From: Parietichytrium sp. I65-24A
Lineage: Eukaryota > Sar > Bigyra > Thraustochytrida > Thraustochytriidae
Length of the DNA: 64,000 nucleotides
Assembly: GCA_012862575.1 (NCBI GenBank)
Contig: BLSF01000019.1
Location: 186,001 to 250,000, forward strand
Direction of reading: 5' to 3'
The notes beneath the pieces are model-generated. The model had not been told where the DNA came from, made no database searches, and saw only the letters and a list, made by a program, of their open reading frames with translations. Shown in pieces: positions 1-11,700 of this stretch. The position numbers and the translations under genes are program-made. Position 1 is the stretch's first letter; each line of letters starts with the position of its first letter.

Positions 1-518
1 CGCTTACGTTTCACGTCGGGTTTGGCAGCGCTGGGGCAGGTTTGAGCACGTTTAGCGCCACGTTCGAGACACTGTTCCTTTCGCCTTTTCTGGACTCATG
101 GGACGACATACAGGCCACGGAAACAACTGGAACGCTGGGGATGATCTTGGCGCTCTTTTACATTCTCTTTGGCACCATCACTCTCAACCTGCTCATTGCG
201 ATCGTGACGGACGTATATCCCAGTTGTCGCTCCGCCAGCGACCGTCTGTGGGAGGAGATCATCACGCAAGGTATCGAAGAAAGCCTGAAAGATCTTGTGC
301 ACGGCAATTATACCAAGAAGAACGCCCTGCATATAGACTTTTGGAACGAGGAGATGCTGCTCTCCGGCAAAGACGGCGTCAAGCACTGGCGCAAGGAGCC
401 AGAGCGCAAGACTTCCGAGGTCGCGGACCTCAGGTCCCAGATCGCCTACCTCACCAAGCTCGTCGAGTCCCTCGTCGCCGACCGCGACCAGCCCCCATCC
501 TGCGACAAGCAGAACTAA
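1..518 (+). CDS. Cation channel, C-terminal part (TRP-like or related 6-TM channel)
   Basis: The frame is open from the window edge (first whole codon at base 3), so the gene begins upstream and only about 171 residues are seen. They start in what looks like a pore region (STFSATFETLFLSP, then LDSWDD) followed by a long hydrophobic helix with the sequence LFYILFGTITLNLLIAIVTD. The NLLIAI ending is typical of the last pore-lining helix (S6) of TRP, polycystin and voltage-gated-type channels. The cytosolic tail after it is charged and ends in a short heptad-like stretch (VADLRSQIAYLTKLVESLV), which could be a coiled coil. Such channels pass cations across the plasma or ciliary membrane. The subfamily cannot be fixed without the upstream part. 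The TTG at base 42 is not a plausible start, because the frame is open before it. Confidence 0.6.
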   Translation, partial: LTFHVGFGSAGAGLSTFSATFETLFLSPFLDSWDDIQATETTGTLGMILALFYILFGTITLNLLIAIVTDVYPSCRSASDRLWEEIITQGIEESLKDLVHGNYTKKNALHIDFWNEEMLLSGKDGVKHWRKEPERKTSEVADLRSQIAYLTKLVESLVADRDQPPSCDKQN

Positions 519-946
519 CTGTAAATGAAATGCACCCACCCCCGCGCGGCGCCGGCTCTTGCTCCAATCCGGAGAGAGAAAGAGAGAGAGAGAGAGAGAG
601 ACAACTAATAAACCAACAGTAACCTACCCTGCCCGTCCTTTTCAACCTCTCCTCCAACTGCAAGCAAGCCTTGCCCTTGTTCCCAACGCTGTGCGTTCCC
701 GCACCAGCGCCTAGCTGCTCTTAGTCTGCCCTCCTGCCCCGCCGCGTACGTGCCCGCGTACCCAGTACCTATTACCTAGTACCTAGTACCTCCCCACCAA
801 CTTGAACATACTTGACTGTGAGTTGAACATACTTGGACACTGTTTGAGCAGGTAGGTACTGAGTACCGGTACGTACGTACAAGTCCTCGAGTACCCTAGC
901 GTCCTCAGCGTATGCGCAGGTGTCCTCGCAGGGCGCTGTTCCAAGC
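519..946. other. Intergenic region, FAM21 5' side, with simple repeats
   Basis: This stretch holds no convincing gene. It carries a (GA)n run at 571-601 and two clusters rich in GTAC and AGTACC words at 755-791 and 851-881, the second containing the palindrome AGTACCGGTAC. Promoter function for FAM21 is an inference from position only. Confidence 0.6.
851..881. repeat. GTAC-rich palindromic cluster
   Basis: The sequence contains GGTACTGAGTACCGGTAC followed by GTAC repeats. The same AGTACCGGTAC or AGTACTGAGTAC core recurs in other gene-free stretches of the window (25044-25065, 18029-18054, 29430-29440, 34391-34430 and inside the 126-bp repeat near 16934). Its role is unknown; a regulatory site or a simple repeat are both possible. 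Confidence 0.5.
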
Positions 947-1297
947 ATGAGCGACGGCACTCTGTCCCTGCGGCGCGCGGTGCTGCACGACCCCGTCGAC
1001 CGGGGAGTTTCGGGCGCGGACACTCGCGTACGCTGGTCGGCGGGCGCGGACACAGCGCTGCGCGAGGCGGTGGAGCAGCTGTGCTCGCGCGTGGACCAGC
1101 GGCAGCAGCGTGTGGCCGGCAAGCTGGCGCAGCTGGCGGCGGGAGCTGGCGCTTGCCGCGCGAGGGCCAGGTGCGCCGCGGCGGGGCTGCGCGCGCTGGC
1201 AGAGACGCACTTTATAGAGTTCAGGGTGTATGACGACGATGGGGACGCGCAAGTCGATCCTGGAGACCAGCGCAAGGGCCAGCAACAGCAGCAGCAA

Positions 1298-1329
<32 letters not shown>

Positions 1330-2956
1330 GCAGCAAGAGCTGCCGGAGAGCATGAACGCCGTGGAGAGGAGGGCGAGGACGCTGCGATGGGCGCTAGCGA
1401 ATGTCGCACTGGCGGACGGGGTATCGGCGTCGCCAGAGATACAAGAGGTGCGAGAGCCACAAGGCGTTGGAGAGCAGCCTGAGCAGCAGGGGAGTCCGGA
1501 GCGGCTTGCAATGCTGTCGCCGAATGAGACGCAAAAGTCGCAAGGTGATGATGCTGGAGCGTCAGATAAGAGTGATGCTGGGGAGTCAGCTGATTGTGGG
1601 GGGCAAACAGGGTTTTCAGCCGCACTGGCTGCAGTGCTGGCCACGAGAGTTGCCGCAGCGGAGAACGATGCTGTAATGGTTGAAGATCTCTCTGGCATGA
1701 AGGAGAAGAACCTCGTGAAAGGCTTGATCACGTCGAACGAAATGGCGCAGGACGATGGAGAAGGCGCTAGGAGCTCGTTGCCTTCCGAGTTGGTCGAGAA
1801 GTCTCCGCTTGTGGAAGACCGCGCTCAAGCGGGCGACATGGCGGCAGACGAGGGTCAAGTAGCCAGTAGCGACCAGGGGTTTAGAGAGAGCTTGGCAGCG
1901 TCAGTCGCTCGGCGCGGACCTCCCTTGCTCCCGAGACCTGCTCAGAAGCTTCCCAAGGGCAACGAGGAGCAATCTTGTGAAACTTTGCCGAATCATATGC
2001 AGACAGACTCCCCCCCTCCGCCTCCGCCAGTGCCATCCCGCCGTACGGCTCCTCCTGCTCTGGAGCAAGAGGTGACCACTCCACTTGTAACAAAGGAAGA
2101 GGGAGTCTTCAGGGGAAACAATATTGTGGGAAAGAGCCAAAGTCCTTCAAGCGAAAAGGAAAAGACTTCAGACGAGGTTTCGGATCCGCGCTCGAAGTTG
2201 GTCGTAGAAGGATCCGAAAGACTTGAACAAGACGAGCGTTCTCCAGTCAAAAGTATTAACGAGGCCGCAAGCAGTGGAGATGCTGCAGACAAAGGCGACG
2301 TTACCCGTTCACAGAATACAGCAAGAATAAGCTTCAAAGGTCTCTTTGGGGATATGTCCGACGACGAAGATGGTGATACAGAACTTTTCTCCCGAAAGCC
2401 ACCGGTGCAGCGAAAAGCATTTTCTCAGGCACTGTTTGACTCAGAAGAGGAAGATGGTGGGGGTGTGACAATCTCTAAGGTTCCCACCCGGTCTCCATCT
2501 ACAGCGCCAGCCTTAGCGCAACGAAAGTCCTTGCTCTTCCTTACGTCAGACTCAGATTCGGACGATGAGGAAACCGGCTTATTCTCTTCAGCACGGAGGC
2601 CACGAGACAAAACGGTCGGATTACATTCATCTGGGTTGGTGGGCGAGGGCACAGATAATAGTGCAATGGCGTCTCGCCCTGATGCGAGCGACGCACAGCG
2701 GCGGCCAACGAATGCCCTGCATGGAGGATCAACGCACGAGAAGCACGTCACAAACGAGTCGACCAGTACCCAGGCGGGTGTTGTCAAAACTGGGAACACG
2801 AAGGGTGCTTCTCGGCGACTAAATGGCCCACGAGGTCTTTTTGATTCTTCTTCCTCTGACGAAGAAGACATTTTCGCGTCTTCTTTCCGTCGCAGATCAA
2901 AAGTGACGGGAGGTACTTCCAAGAGTCTGTTTGACGACGACGACGACGATGTGTAA
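947..2956 (+). CDS. WASHC2: WASH complex subunit 2 (FAM21 family)
   Basis: FAM21 is the long-tailed subunit of the WASH complex, which triggers Arp2/3 actin branching on endosomes; its tail binds retromer and capping protein. The 669-residue protein starts with a helical head that ends in THFIEFRVYDDD, closely resembling the FAM21 head motif TQFIENRVYDEE. A long low-complexity tail follows. Its C-terminal third holds several acidic LFa-type motifs, in which LF is followed by acidic residues and another LF or F: LFGDMSDDEDGDTELF, LFLTSDSDSDDEETGLF and LFDSSSSDEEDIF, ending in SLFDDDDDDV. A 19-residue glutamine tract sits near residue 112, and a proline run (PPPPPPVPSRR) lies in the tail. I chose the ATG at 947; the frame is open further 5' but only with a GTG. 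The protein is shorter than the human one (about 1300 residues), mostly by having fewer LFa repeats. Confidence 0.88.
1280..1336 (+). repeat. Polyglutamine-coding CAG/CAA tract in FAM21
   Basis: Nineteen consecutive glutamine codons, mixed CAG and CAA, lie just after the conserved FAM21 head. The interruption by CAA codons should slow length change compared with pure CAG. Confidence 0.95.
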
Positions 2957-3410
2957 TAGTTGTGTTGATTAGTGGAGCGCTGCAATCGCTGAAGAGAAAA
3001 GTGTTGCCTACCTTGCCCACGTGTGTTGTGCGTTTATTTAAAAAAGGATGTTTCGTTTCCCACAAAGCGCATATTTTCTTGCGGCAGCACTCAAGCGTCG
3101 TCTTTGCAGTTACTTTGAAAACAAAACGAACCAACAACTCATGATGCCTCCGTGCCCATTTATCGTGTGTAAGATCTAATTGTAAAAATTAAGTGTACGT
3201 AATTTAGGAGTGTGGTGTAAAATTCAAAAGACAACCTCACGACATCACAAAGTCCGCCGACACGAATCATGCAATGCTTTCAACACAAGTAAGTGAGGAG
3301 GTGCCCTTCTCAAAGACTTCCAGCAGTGGAAAGTCTTAGAATATAACAAAATTCTCGAGGTTCTCTCGAGACGCTTTAGCCCTTATGAGAGGGCCAAAAC
3401 ATTGTACAAG
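2957..3410. other. Convergent intergenic region
   Basis: This is the AT-richer 3' flank shared by FAM21 (plus) and the histidine kinase (minus). I see no gene, RNA or repeat in it. Confidence 0.6.
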
Positions 3411-5813
3411 CTACGAGATGCCAGCAGAGAGAATGCCAAGCGCAAGTTGTTTGCACATGACATCTTTGGTGGGAAGTGGCTTTCCCCAAATCAGGTTGAA
3501 CAAGTCTGGCGCAGCTGGAGCAGCGTTCCCGGTTGTGCTGATTAGATAAGGCTTTTTCAAAATCTCTTTGGACTGAGAAATCATCGCAGCAACTTGGGAT
3601 CCCGTCGGCCCGCTTCCAAGGTCCTCATCCAGGATAACGATGTCTACCTTGTTGGCAAGGATAAAGTCAATGGCAGAGGGTCCGTTGGATACCTCTGCAA
3701 TATCCAGAAGAGGAGCAAATCTCCGAATCGAGCGAACGAGAACGGTCCTACAAACCGCGCTGTTGTCTACGACCAGCACGCGCTTTTTCTGTGAGAACGC
3801 TATGACAGGGAGAAGGCGGGACTGGAACGTGGAGTCGTCAGGCAGAGGTTTGAGAAAGAACGAATCTGCCCCTGCACTCTTGTGCAGAGTTGCCACATCA
3901 GTTCCTGACACACCAATGATCGTCGAGGTGCAGCCAAGTGAGCGCAGACGAGCGATGGTTTTGTCCCCGGTCATCCCCAGTTCCGATCCGGACGGGAGAT
4001 AATGGTCCATAAGAATAAGCTCGAAGTCTGACTCTCCGGCTGCTCGGCGAGCCAGAAAACTGTCCACCGCCGCTTCACCAGTCGAAGCCTCAATGGTGGT
4101 CAGATTTGGGAAAAGTCTCAAAAGACGCCTTTTGACAAGAGCCCGGCCGACCGAATCGTCATCCACCAAAAGGCATGCCCCTCTCAAATGGAACATTTTT
4201 GGGATGGCAACCTCGGGGATCACAGATGCATCCACCAACTCTTTAGCTTCTCGTTTGGAGAGCACCTTGAGGGGAAGAGTGACGACAAAGCGAGACCCTG
4301 GCTTCCCTTCGACCCCTGAATCATAGGTCTCATCAAGACTCACAACACCGCCCATGACCTTGGTCATCGAGAAGCAAAGGCTCAAGCCGAGACCAGACCC
4401 GTTACAACTGCTGCTTGCGCTAACAGGCAGCTGGTCAGCAGAGGCGAAGAGAACCTCGCGGGTGCTCTTTGGAACACCGGGACCGGAATCCTCGACAGCG
4501 ATTTCAACGAAACCGTTCTGCAACACTCGGGCGGTCATTCGCACAAAGCCCTCCACCGTGAATTTCATGGCGTTCTTTGCCAAGTTGAAGATAATTTGCT
4601 TCAAGCGAAGAGTGTCCGCCATAACAAGCATATCTTCCGAGCAATCGAATGACACCTGGATAGAGCTTTTGTCCCGATGAAGCATACTCTTGATTGGGTC
4701 AAGAATATCTGTGCGCATTGACGCCAAGATTGGTTTGAGTTTCATTTTCCCGGCTTCGCTCATATCCAGATCGAGCGAGTTCGACACGAGATCATTAATA
4801 AACTGCAAACTGGAGCTAACGAGCTCTAGATCTGCGCGAGCCAGTGACATCATTGCAGGATCAGACAACTTATTGTCATCGACCACCTCTTTAATGAACG
4901 TGGTGGCCGAGATTGCGACACTGAGCGGGTTACGAACCTCGTGAGCAAGAAATTCAGTGAGCTTGCGGTCGCTCGAGCTGGATGAACTTTCCACGGAGCC
5001 GGTGTCCTCGACGGCGTTGACTTTATTTTCCTGAACCTTCATTGTTTTTTGTAGAGATAGCATGTATCCGAAAGTTGCTAGCGGCGTGGCCACCACATCC
5101 ACGTTTATTTTGTCGCCGTTGCTTTTCAGACTCGCCACGTTGTGATACTTTCTTGAAAGCGCCTTGACTTCCAAATTTGAGCTCATTGTGTCCTTGTTCT
5201 CTAATGGTCGAAGACCTGCCATCTCCAGAAGTAATATAGCGTCAAGAGCGGTGCCAACTAGCGTTCTGGGAGCGAAACCCAAGAGAGCGCCGCACGCGGC
5301 ATTGACAAAGGTGATCTCCTCGTTGCTGCCAATCAGCATGCATGGACTTGTCAGAGAAGAAAGAGCCGACTCGTACAGATCTACGTTCGTGACCTTTTTC
5401 TCAACCTTTGCGAAGATTGCCACATAGCCAAATGGACGATTTGCTTTCAAGGTGACCGTCCAGACCGAGCGCGACAAATTCGAATGAGCAACTTCCGCCG
5501 TGACCACGCAATGATTCCCGGCAGTCGCAGGTGTCACCCCTCCTTCAGGGGAGAAGACGCGAGAAAACATTCTATTCAAGGAGACACCAGCTAACAACGA
5601 CGATTTGTACCCGAACTCGTTTTCCAGAGCATTATTTGTGAATGTGATGCACAGATTCTCATCTGCTATGCAAACTGGCGTAGGCAGTAAGTTGAACGCC
5701 GCCTCAAACGCCAACATTTCCGAGCAAGGCCACGTCCCAGACTCTGACCTGGGCCTCTTGCAGCGAGAGGCGCTCGCCGCCTCCCACCTGTCTGTGGTCT
5801 CCAACCGACTCAT
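3411..5813 (-). CDS. Hybrid histidine kinase: PAS-PAS-HisKA-HATPase-REC-REC
   Basis: This is a soluble two-component sensor kinase of about 800 residues. From the N terminus it shows a PAS-like domain (near FNLLPTPVCIADENL), a second PAS (near SSLTSPCMLIGSNEEI), and a HisKA domain with phospho-acceptor His in the motif FLAHEVRNPLSVAI. The HATPase follows, with an N box (NLAKNAMKF) and G boxes (VEDSGPGVP and NGSGLGLSL). Two receiver domains complete it. Receiver 1 keeps VDDDS, the Asp of ILMDHYLPS and the Lys of FLKPLP; receiver 2 keeps VVDNS, the Asp of ILDEDLG and the Lys of WGKPLP. All key residues look intact, so phosphotransfer is likely, probably on to a separate HPt protein. No membrane segment is seen, so the PAS domains probably sense something inside the cell. 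I chose the ATG at 5813; the frame is open for 117 more codons 5', but that part is Arg/Glu/Lys-rich and probably leader. Confidence 0.9.
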   Translation of the reverse strand: MSRLETTDRWEAASASRCKRPRSESGTWPCSEMLAFEAAFNLLPTPVCIADENLCITFTNNALENEFGYKSSLLAGVSLNRMFSRVFSPEGGVTPATAGNHCVVTAEVAHSNLSRSVWTVTLKANRPFGYVAIFAKVEKKVTNVDLYESALSSLTSPCMLIGSNEEITFVNAACGALLGFAPRTLVGTALDAILLLEMAGLRPLENKDTMSSNLEVKALSRKYHNVASLKSNGDKINVDVVATPLATFGYMLSLQKTMKVQENKVNAVEDTGSVESSSSSSDRKLTEFLAHEVRNPLSVAISATTFIKEVVDDNKLSDPAMMSLARADLELVSSSLQFINDLVSNSLDLDMSEAGKMKLKPILASMRTDILDPIKSMLHRDKSSIQVSFDCSEDMLVMADTLRLKQIIFNLAKNAMKFTVEGFVRMTARVLQNGFVEIAVEDSGPGVPKSTREVLFASADQLPVSASSSCNGSGLGLSLCFSMTKVMGGVVSLDETYDSGVEGKPGSRFVVTLPLKVLSKREAKELVDASVIPEVAIPKMFHLRGACLLVDDDSVGRALVKRRLLRLFPNLTTIEASTGEAAVDSFLARRAAGESDFELILMDHYLPSGSELGMTGDKTIARLRSLGCTSTIIGVSGTDVATLHKSAGADSFFLKPLPDDSTFQSRLLPVIAFSQKKRVLVVDNSAVCRTVLVRSIRRFAPLLDIAEVSNGPSAIDFILANKVDIVILDEDLGSGPTGSQVAAMISQSKEILKKPYLISTTGNAAPAAPDLFNLIWGKPLPTKDVMCKQLALGILSAGIS

Positions 5814-7967
5814 CTTCTCCTTCTCCTGCTCCTTCTCCGCCTCTCTCTTCCTTGCTCTCCCCTCAATCCTGCCCTCTGCTCTCTGCTGCGCCCGACCACT
5901 CCGCAACTCTCTTTCGCTTCCACTGCCCGCTTCAGCGTACTGCGCTGCGCTACTTGCGACTATAGGTGTGGGGCGGGTGTCCTCGCAAAAGTGCGCGGGT
6001 GCCCTCCTGTGGTGATTTGTGAGTGAAGTTTGTTGATTGAGCTGTTGGTTGTGGCTCTCCTTCTCTCTCTCAACACACATTCTCCTTTCTTTCTTTATTT
6101 TTTCTTTCTTTCTAACTTTCCCTCTCTCTCTCCCTCTCACACGAACAGTCAATTTAGGAGCCAAATTAGAAGCTCTTGCTTCCGCCTTGCTTTCTCCAGA
6201 TCTCCCCCCTTCACCTTCCTCCCCAAGGACTATCAGATGCTATTCTGTTTTTAAGTACCCTCTCAGCTTGCAGCCGAATTCCCGCGGCTACGGCTATTTA
6301 TACGATTCCGTCTAGCGCTTTGGCATGCCCTGCCACCAACCTCGCCGACGAGGAGGAGAAGGAAGGCGCTATTTGGGTATTTATAGTATAAACAATAATC
6401 AGGCGGAGGTGAAGGAGGAGAAGTTTGGATTCTGGCCAATGACAAATGGCTCAAAATAGGAGGTGCCACTTCATAAATGAAAGAGGAGGATGCAAGACTA
6501 CGATGATTGGTTAGTGGGCGGAGGAAGTCAGACACAAAGGTGTACCAAGTCTTATAGTTGGGACTAGGAACGCCTATGGTGCTACACCCGCTTTTGTCGA
6601 GACCGACTGCTTGACTTCCCTTTTAGACCCTAATCAATTATCAAGGAAAACGATGATGGGAATTGGAACGCAGACTAACTTCTCTCACTCCAGAAGCTAC
6701 CGCTACGCCGTTGCTTATAGGGCCAATATTACTATCCCAATCCGTAATTAAGGGCTAACGGCGGGGCACAGGGGGGGAAGGACCGACAAGCACTCTGAGA
6801 GGGGTCTGCTTTACTTGCAACCTGTGAAGAATTTCTGAGGAGCAGTCGCAACTGCCCTCTAGCAGTTGGCTATTCTCAGTTGCAGTGTCGGAGAAGCTAC
6901 TGTTGAGTCGTCGATAATGCAAGAGCTAGCAGAACTGAGCAGTGCTACCTGGATCCTTATCAGATTCCTATCGCGGACAGCTTCCCTGACTTGACATTGA
7001 CGACACCTCCAAGCCTTAAGCCTGGCTACTTGGTCCCTAATTCGGGCTTCGCAGGCCATTGTTGACTGGAAGAGAGGAGGGGTATAGTTTAGATAAGGGT
7101 AACTATAAGCGTCGAGGGTGCGGAGTTGATGATAAGCTACTTTTACGAAGCACATTACTGGTATTCTTATTATATTGTTAAAACCTAACCGCCCAGAGTG
7201 TTTGGTTGGAAAAAAAAGAAGTAGCGTTTCAAGAGAGCTTTGGAAGAAGCTAGAGAGGGTTGACCCACCAGTGCGCTATCCCTTTCTAGTGGTAGATGCT
7301 TCACCTTCATTCAGTGGTGGAACGAACTGCAAATGTGCAGCACCAGAAGAGGGTAACAGTAGTGAGTCCTATAGCTCAAACGAAGCATTGAAATACAGGC
7401 GACAAGCAGGACAAGCACTGGAAGGTAAAATGGGTACCAGTACTCGGGTTGGGGAACCCAGCTTTCGCAGCTCATGCCGGGGGCAAATGTGAGTGATTCT
7501 GAAGAGGGACAAAATTCTTGAGCCATTGTTCATTTGTGAATCATTTTGAATCCCAAGAAAATGAATGATTGAAATTCTTCTACCCTCTTTAGTTGATTAG
7601 TGGCGATTAAATCCGAACCATTATGGAATACTAGTATGCGCAGACCTAAACGGTAAAGAGTATTTTCAATTTACTCTAAATTCTAATTTGCATCATTGAC
7701 ATAATTGACATGCCTAAAGCATTTTTTAAATCAATTTGACAGTGGAAATTTTGTGTTAGGCTGGACCTTGTTCGAATACGGACACATCTGGACTGGGGGG
7801 CCTCTTGTCGGCCCCCATTGGAACTAGAAACTTTTGTAAAACTGGTAGCTGTGGAGCGTTAGGGTTACGTCACTTCGCGAAATATATACCAGGATGATAT
7901 CCCCACCTACTGTTTACTCTATAATGCGCTGCACTGTCGGATCGGGACTTGTTACCGAGAAAGTTCA

Positions 7968-8275
7968 AAAAGTGAAACTCGGGAAGAAATCTCTTGCAAG
8001 ACGTTTGGTTTTGACACAGAGAATACAGGGGAAACAAGTGCTAGTATGAAACTAGTGCGGGGCTGAGGCCTGGGATTGGCCGGGACTAACAACTGATTAC
8101 CGTTCAGATAGAAATGAAACTCGGTAAGAAATCTTTGGCAATTTTTTCGTTTTGATACAAGGACAAGTGCCAGTTCTAGAAGTGAAACTCGATAAGAAAT
8201 CTCGCAAAACGTTTGTTTCCCGTACAGGGAGCACAGGGGAAACAAGTGCCGGTATGAAACTTGTGCGGGGCTGTA
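7968..8275 (+). repeat. Three diverged direct repeats of about 80-110 bp
   Basis: Each copy contains GTGAAACTCG followed by AAGAAATCT, a run near CAAGACGTTTGGTTTTG, then ACAGGGGAAACAAGTGC and ATGAAACT. Copies begin near 7968, 8110 and 8187. The first and last end in the same GTGCGGGGCTG word, and the middle one is shorter. They are clearly related but diverged. I see no coding potential. Confidence 0.75.
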
Positions 8276-8448
8276 GAGCCACGAGGGTAGGGGTCTGAAT
8301 ACTGCCTGGGGATAGTTTTTTTTCTAGCTAGAGCTAGACTGGTCGTCTCAAAAAAATAAAAATAAAAGAGGGCGCGGGTAGTGCGGGTAGTACAGCATGG
8401 TAAGGTGCAGCGTAAACAACCCCTATTGGACGGTAGGGCATGGTTCCA

Positions 8449-8520
8449 GAACCCATTTACTGCGGAACTCATTTACTCCGGAACCCATTTACCTCAGAAC
8501 CCATTCACTGCGGAACCCAT
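8449..8520 (+). repeat. 16-bp minisatellite, about 4.5 units
   Basis: Units begin at 8449, 8465, 8481, 8497 and 8513, exactly 16 bases apart, with consensus GAACCCATTTACTGCG. It lies 0.25 kb upstream of the URB1 start. Confidence 0.9.
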
Positions 8521-8736
8521 ACAGCCTAGCCAGCCATTTGGGATGTGCATCAAGTGCATCAAGATGCATCAAGTGCATCAACAAGTCCATCATCACTGGA
8601 GCTCCTTCTCTCCTTCCTTCTCTCCTTCCTTCCTCTTTGTGTCCCTCACCCGTCGCGCGTACACCTCACTTCTTGAGGGAGCTTGGTAGGTGCGGGGCGT
8701 TGTAGTGTAGAGCAGGGCGGGCGGCAGGCGGCAAGG

Positions 8737-11700
8737 ATGGCGCTAAGCGTGGCGGAGCAGGAGCGCATCGCTCCGCTGGTGGAGGCGTTGAACAGCAGCT
8801 CATCGGAGCAGGTGGAGCACGGTCTTCAGGCGCTAGTGCGCGAGACAAGGGAAGAATGGTCCGCGGCGAAAGGGGCCAAGGATGGAGATGTTGGAAAGGA
8901 GGACAAGGAGGCAGAGGCGGCGGGGATGAAACGGCCGCAGTTGGTGCCAAGCTATCTGAAGGCGTCGCCGCGCTGCATGGAGATCTTCGAGTGGTGGGAC
9001 AAGGCCGAGGCGGGCAAGCTAGGGCAGAAAGAGAAGGGCGGGGCGCAGTTTGTAGCGGCGATCATGGACGCCCTAGGGGTCATTTTGCAGTCTGAAGTGG
9101 CGGCACTGGTCCCGCCGAACGCTCAGAGTATGGTGGCGCGGCATGTGCTCAAGGCGAAGATGAGAAGCGTGGCGTCCTTTTTCAGCTCGACGATGGACAC
9201 GCGGCTCCTGCACAAGGGATTGAACCTGCTTGTGGGGATTGTCAAGTACGGGCCGGCGGTAGTGAGGGAACTTGTACACAAACTGGACATTGGCATGTCC
9301 AATATCACGCGCTTAGCTGGAAAAGTGTCTCGTGGGAAGACACCCGAAAAGGAACAATCTGCAGGAGCACGGTTTGGTTCCCCGAGATTCAAGTGTCTTC
9401 AGCTTTGCCTTGCTGTGTTAGAAAACGGAGATGTTAGCGTGAAGAAAAGCATTTCAGGCTCTCACGGTCTCGTGCAGTCGCTTTTTAAAGACCTGGCTGG
9501 CGACCCGATTGGGATGGTGACCCTTTTTTTCGAAGCACTCCGGGTACACGTTCTTGCCGATCGCTCAATGGGTAGGAAAATTAAAATCAGTCTGTTCCAC
9601 CCGCACTCTACTATTTTGCACGGGATCGTCCCGATGTACCAAAACCAGGAACTTCGGCCCCTGGCTCACAACCTGCTCAAGGATATCTTCATGTCTGAGG
9701 AACTGTCGATATTTCCCAGTCCGAGCGACGCCAACGACAGTATCGGTATGGACAGCAAATCGACGCATCTCGCGGAAGAATTAAGCCGCTGGAGAGAGAG
9801 CGCAAGGTCAGCCAGGCTCGTGCTCCTCAACTCCTTGCAGCCTCTTGATGATATGCTTCAGCGCGAGATGGTCTTCGAATTGCTGCGGTATGACGCCAGC
9901 TCTGCTCCGCGATTCCTGGCAAGCAGCGTTGGAAGACTCAACTTGGAGCCGAGAGAGTCCTTTCGATGGGTCAAGTCCGTACACTACCTTCTGCAGCTAC
10001 TAAAGCTTCCAGTCGGGGAGTCACAGGGAGCCTCAGTAAGGAATACAATCGCGACACTGACAAACCAAAAGGCAGTGGCAATTGCAACGGCAGAGTGGGA
10101 ACAACTTGCGGATGATTACATTGCCTGCTTTCTTCCGACCGTCAAAGCACTTCCTAAATCTCTTTTGAGCAGAGGGCTCCAAAGCGATAGCTCGTTGGTC
10201 ACCACCTTATGTCTGGATGTGACCATGGCAATCCTCGCAAAAGGCCGGCAAGTAATCTCTCTTGCTGTAAAGTCGACAACCTCAGCCTTCATCCAGGAAC
10301 GACTACAGCAGAGCTTACAGTCCAAGCTAATGCAGCACGTTCCAAATGTGACCCTTCTGTTGCCGTTTCTTGCGGCTGTCTCCCCGGAGCTATCAAGCCA
10401 GACTAACAAGAGTCAAGATGGAACAGCTCTGGCTTCTTCAAAGCCGCTGTCCGAGCTGGAGTGGATTGCCCTGCGCTCTAGCAGAGCGTTGCTCCTTTAC
10501 TGCAATGCCATTCCTCTTGCGTTACGTACTGGTGTGGATCTAGCCAAATTGATTGGGCAGGCTAGTATCGAAACCTCGAGTCAAACGAGGCTCCTCACTG
10601 ATTTTACGCTCATGCAGTGCCTGCCTTGCGTGCCAGTCTTACCAACCCGGTGGTCGTCAGAGTCAGCTTTGGAGAGCCTCTTCCGAATCCGCGCCGTGGC
10701 GTTCGCTCACTTGAATGCCGAATCCTTGGCGGAGATTGATGCAAGTGCCCTTTATGTGTTGACTTTGATCATATCGGCGGATCACTCGGAGCTGGTTTCT
10801 GCGATGGTAAAGTCTCTTGTGAAGACCTGCACCAGTCTTTCGGCAGCAAAATTCGCCTCCACAGTCATATTGGCAGCTATTGGCAAGCCAGAACAACTTT
10901 TGGCTCAAGTTGTCCGTGCTGCACAAAGCGACATGGCTTCGTTTCAAGATATCGTCGCGGATTTAGTGGTCGAAACTGTGACTGATGTGCTCGATCCTCG
11001 ATCTCTCCTTGGAGACGAAGGTATCGTGTCTCTTCTGGGTGAATTTGAAGGCGGGCGGCGCGTTTTGAGCTATTGTAATGTTCTACTCGGATATGATAGT
11101 CACGCGAAGCTCTCGAGCTTGGCTTTCCTCATGCCCAAAAATCCATACGTAGATGTACAAGGCCTCTTGCGTCACATGGTGTCTGCAGGCATAAAAGACA
11201 GCTCTCGGACAAGACTTTTTGGTGTGAAATTCATACAGCCTGTCGAACAGGTTGTTGCTCTCACGACAGATGTGTTCCGCCGCATGCCGGTACAGGAGGC
11301 GAAGACTACAATTCGAACCCTTGCAAGGCTGCTTGGTGCATTCTTGTCCGAGAACGATTCACTTGATGAGCTTTGCCTCGCCGATGTCCACTTTGCCCTC
11401 GATCTCCTACAGATCGCAGTAAGTGTCTCCCCATCAGATGTGGCTGAGATTTTCTCCCATCCTCACTTTCTCGAGGTCACTTCACTTCATAACGATGTCC
11501 TCACTCGAATCGCGCTGCTGCTTGACAATGCAGAACGCAATGCTCCAAAGGCTTCCTTGAATGCCGAGCGCTTTGCAGACCTCTTGATTACAGAGGGCGG
11601 TCGTCTCTTCAAGGTGACGAGCCGTACCGGATCCCAGGAGGCTCGCCTGAATGTTGTTTGCCACGCTTTGCTGCACATGCGTTACTTTCTCACCAAGCAT

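Larger units (their letters stand above)
5814..8736. other. Long gene-free region between divergent genes
   Basis: Nearly 3 kb separate the histidine kinase (minus) from URB1 (plus). The first 300 bases are pyrimidine-rich leader or promoter DNA. The stretch from about 6260 to 7960 has short overlapping frames on both strands but no domain I recognise; its base texture differs from the flanking genes, so a decayed mobile element is possible but not shown. The rest holds three diverged repeats (7968-8275) and a 16-bp minisatellite (8449-8520). Confidence 0.55.

Noticed and set aside
772-1731. Minus-strand frame of over 300 codons with a poly-cysteine run
   Set aside because: It is the antisense shadow of FAM21; the Cys run is the reverse of the CAG tract.
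6859-7155. Minus-strand frame of 98 codons, considered as a transposase remnant
   Set aside because: No catalytic or DNA-binding motif could be confirmed and no terminal repeats were seen.
7740-7800. TTGTTCGAATACGG as a possible tRNA B box
   Set aside because: No matching A box, cloverleaf or terminator spacing could be found.
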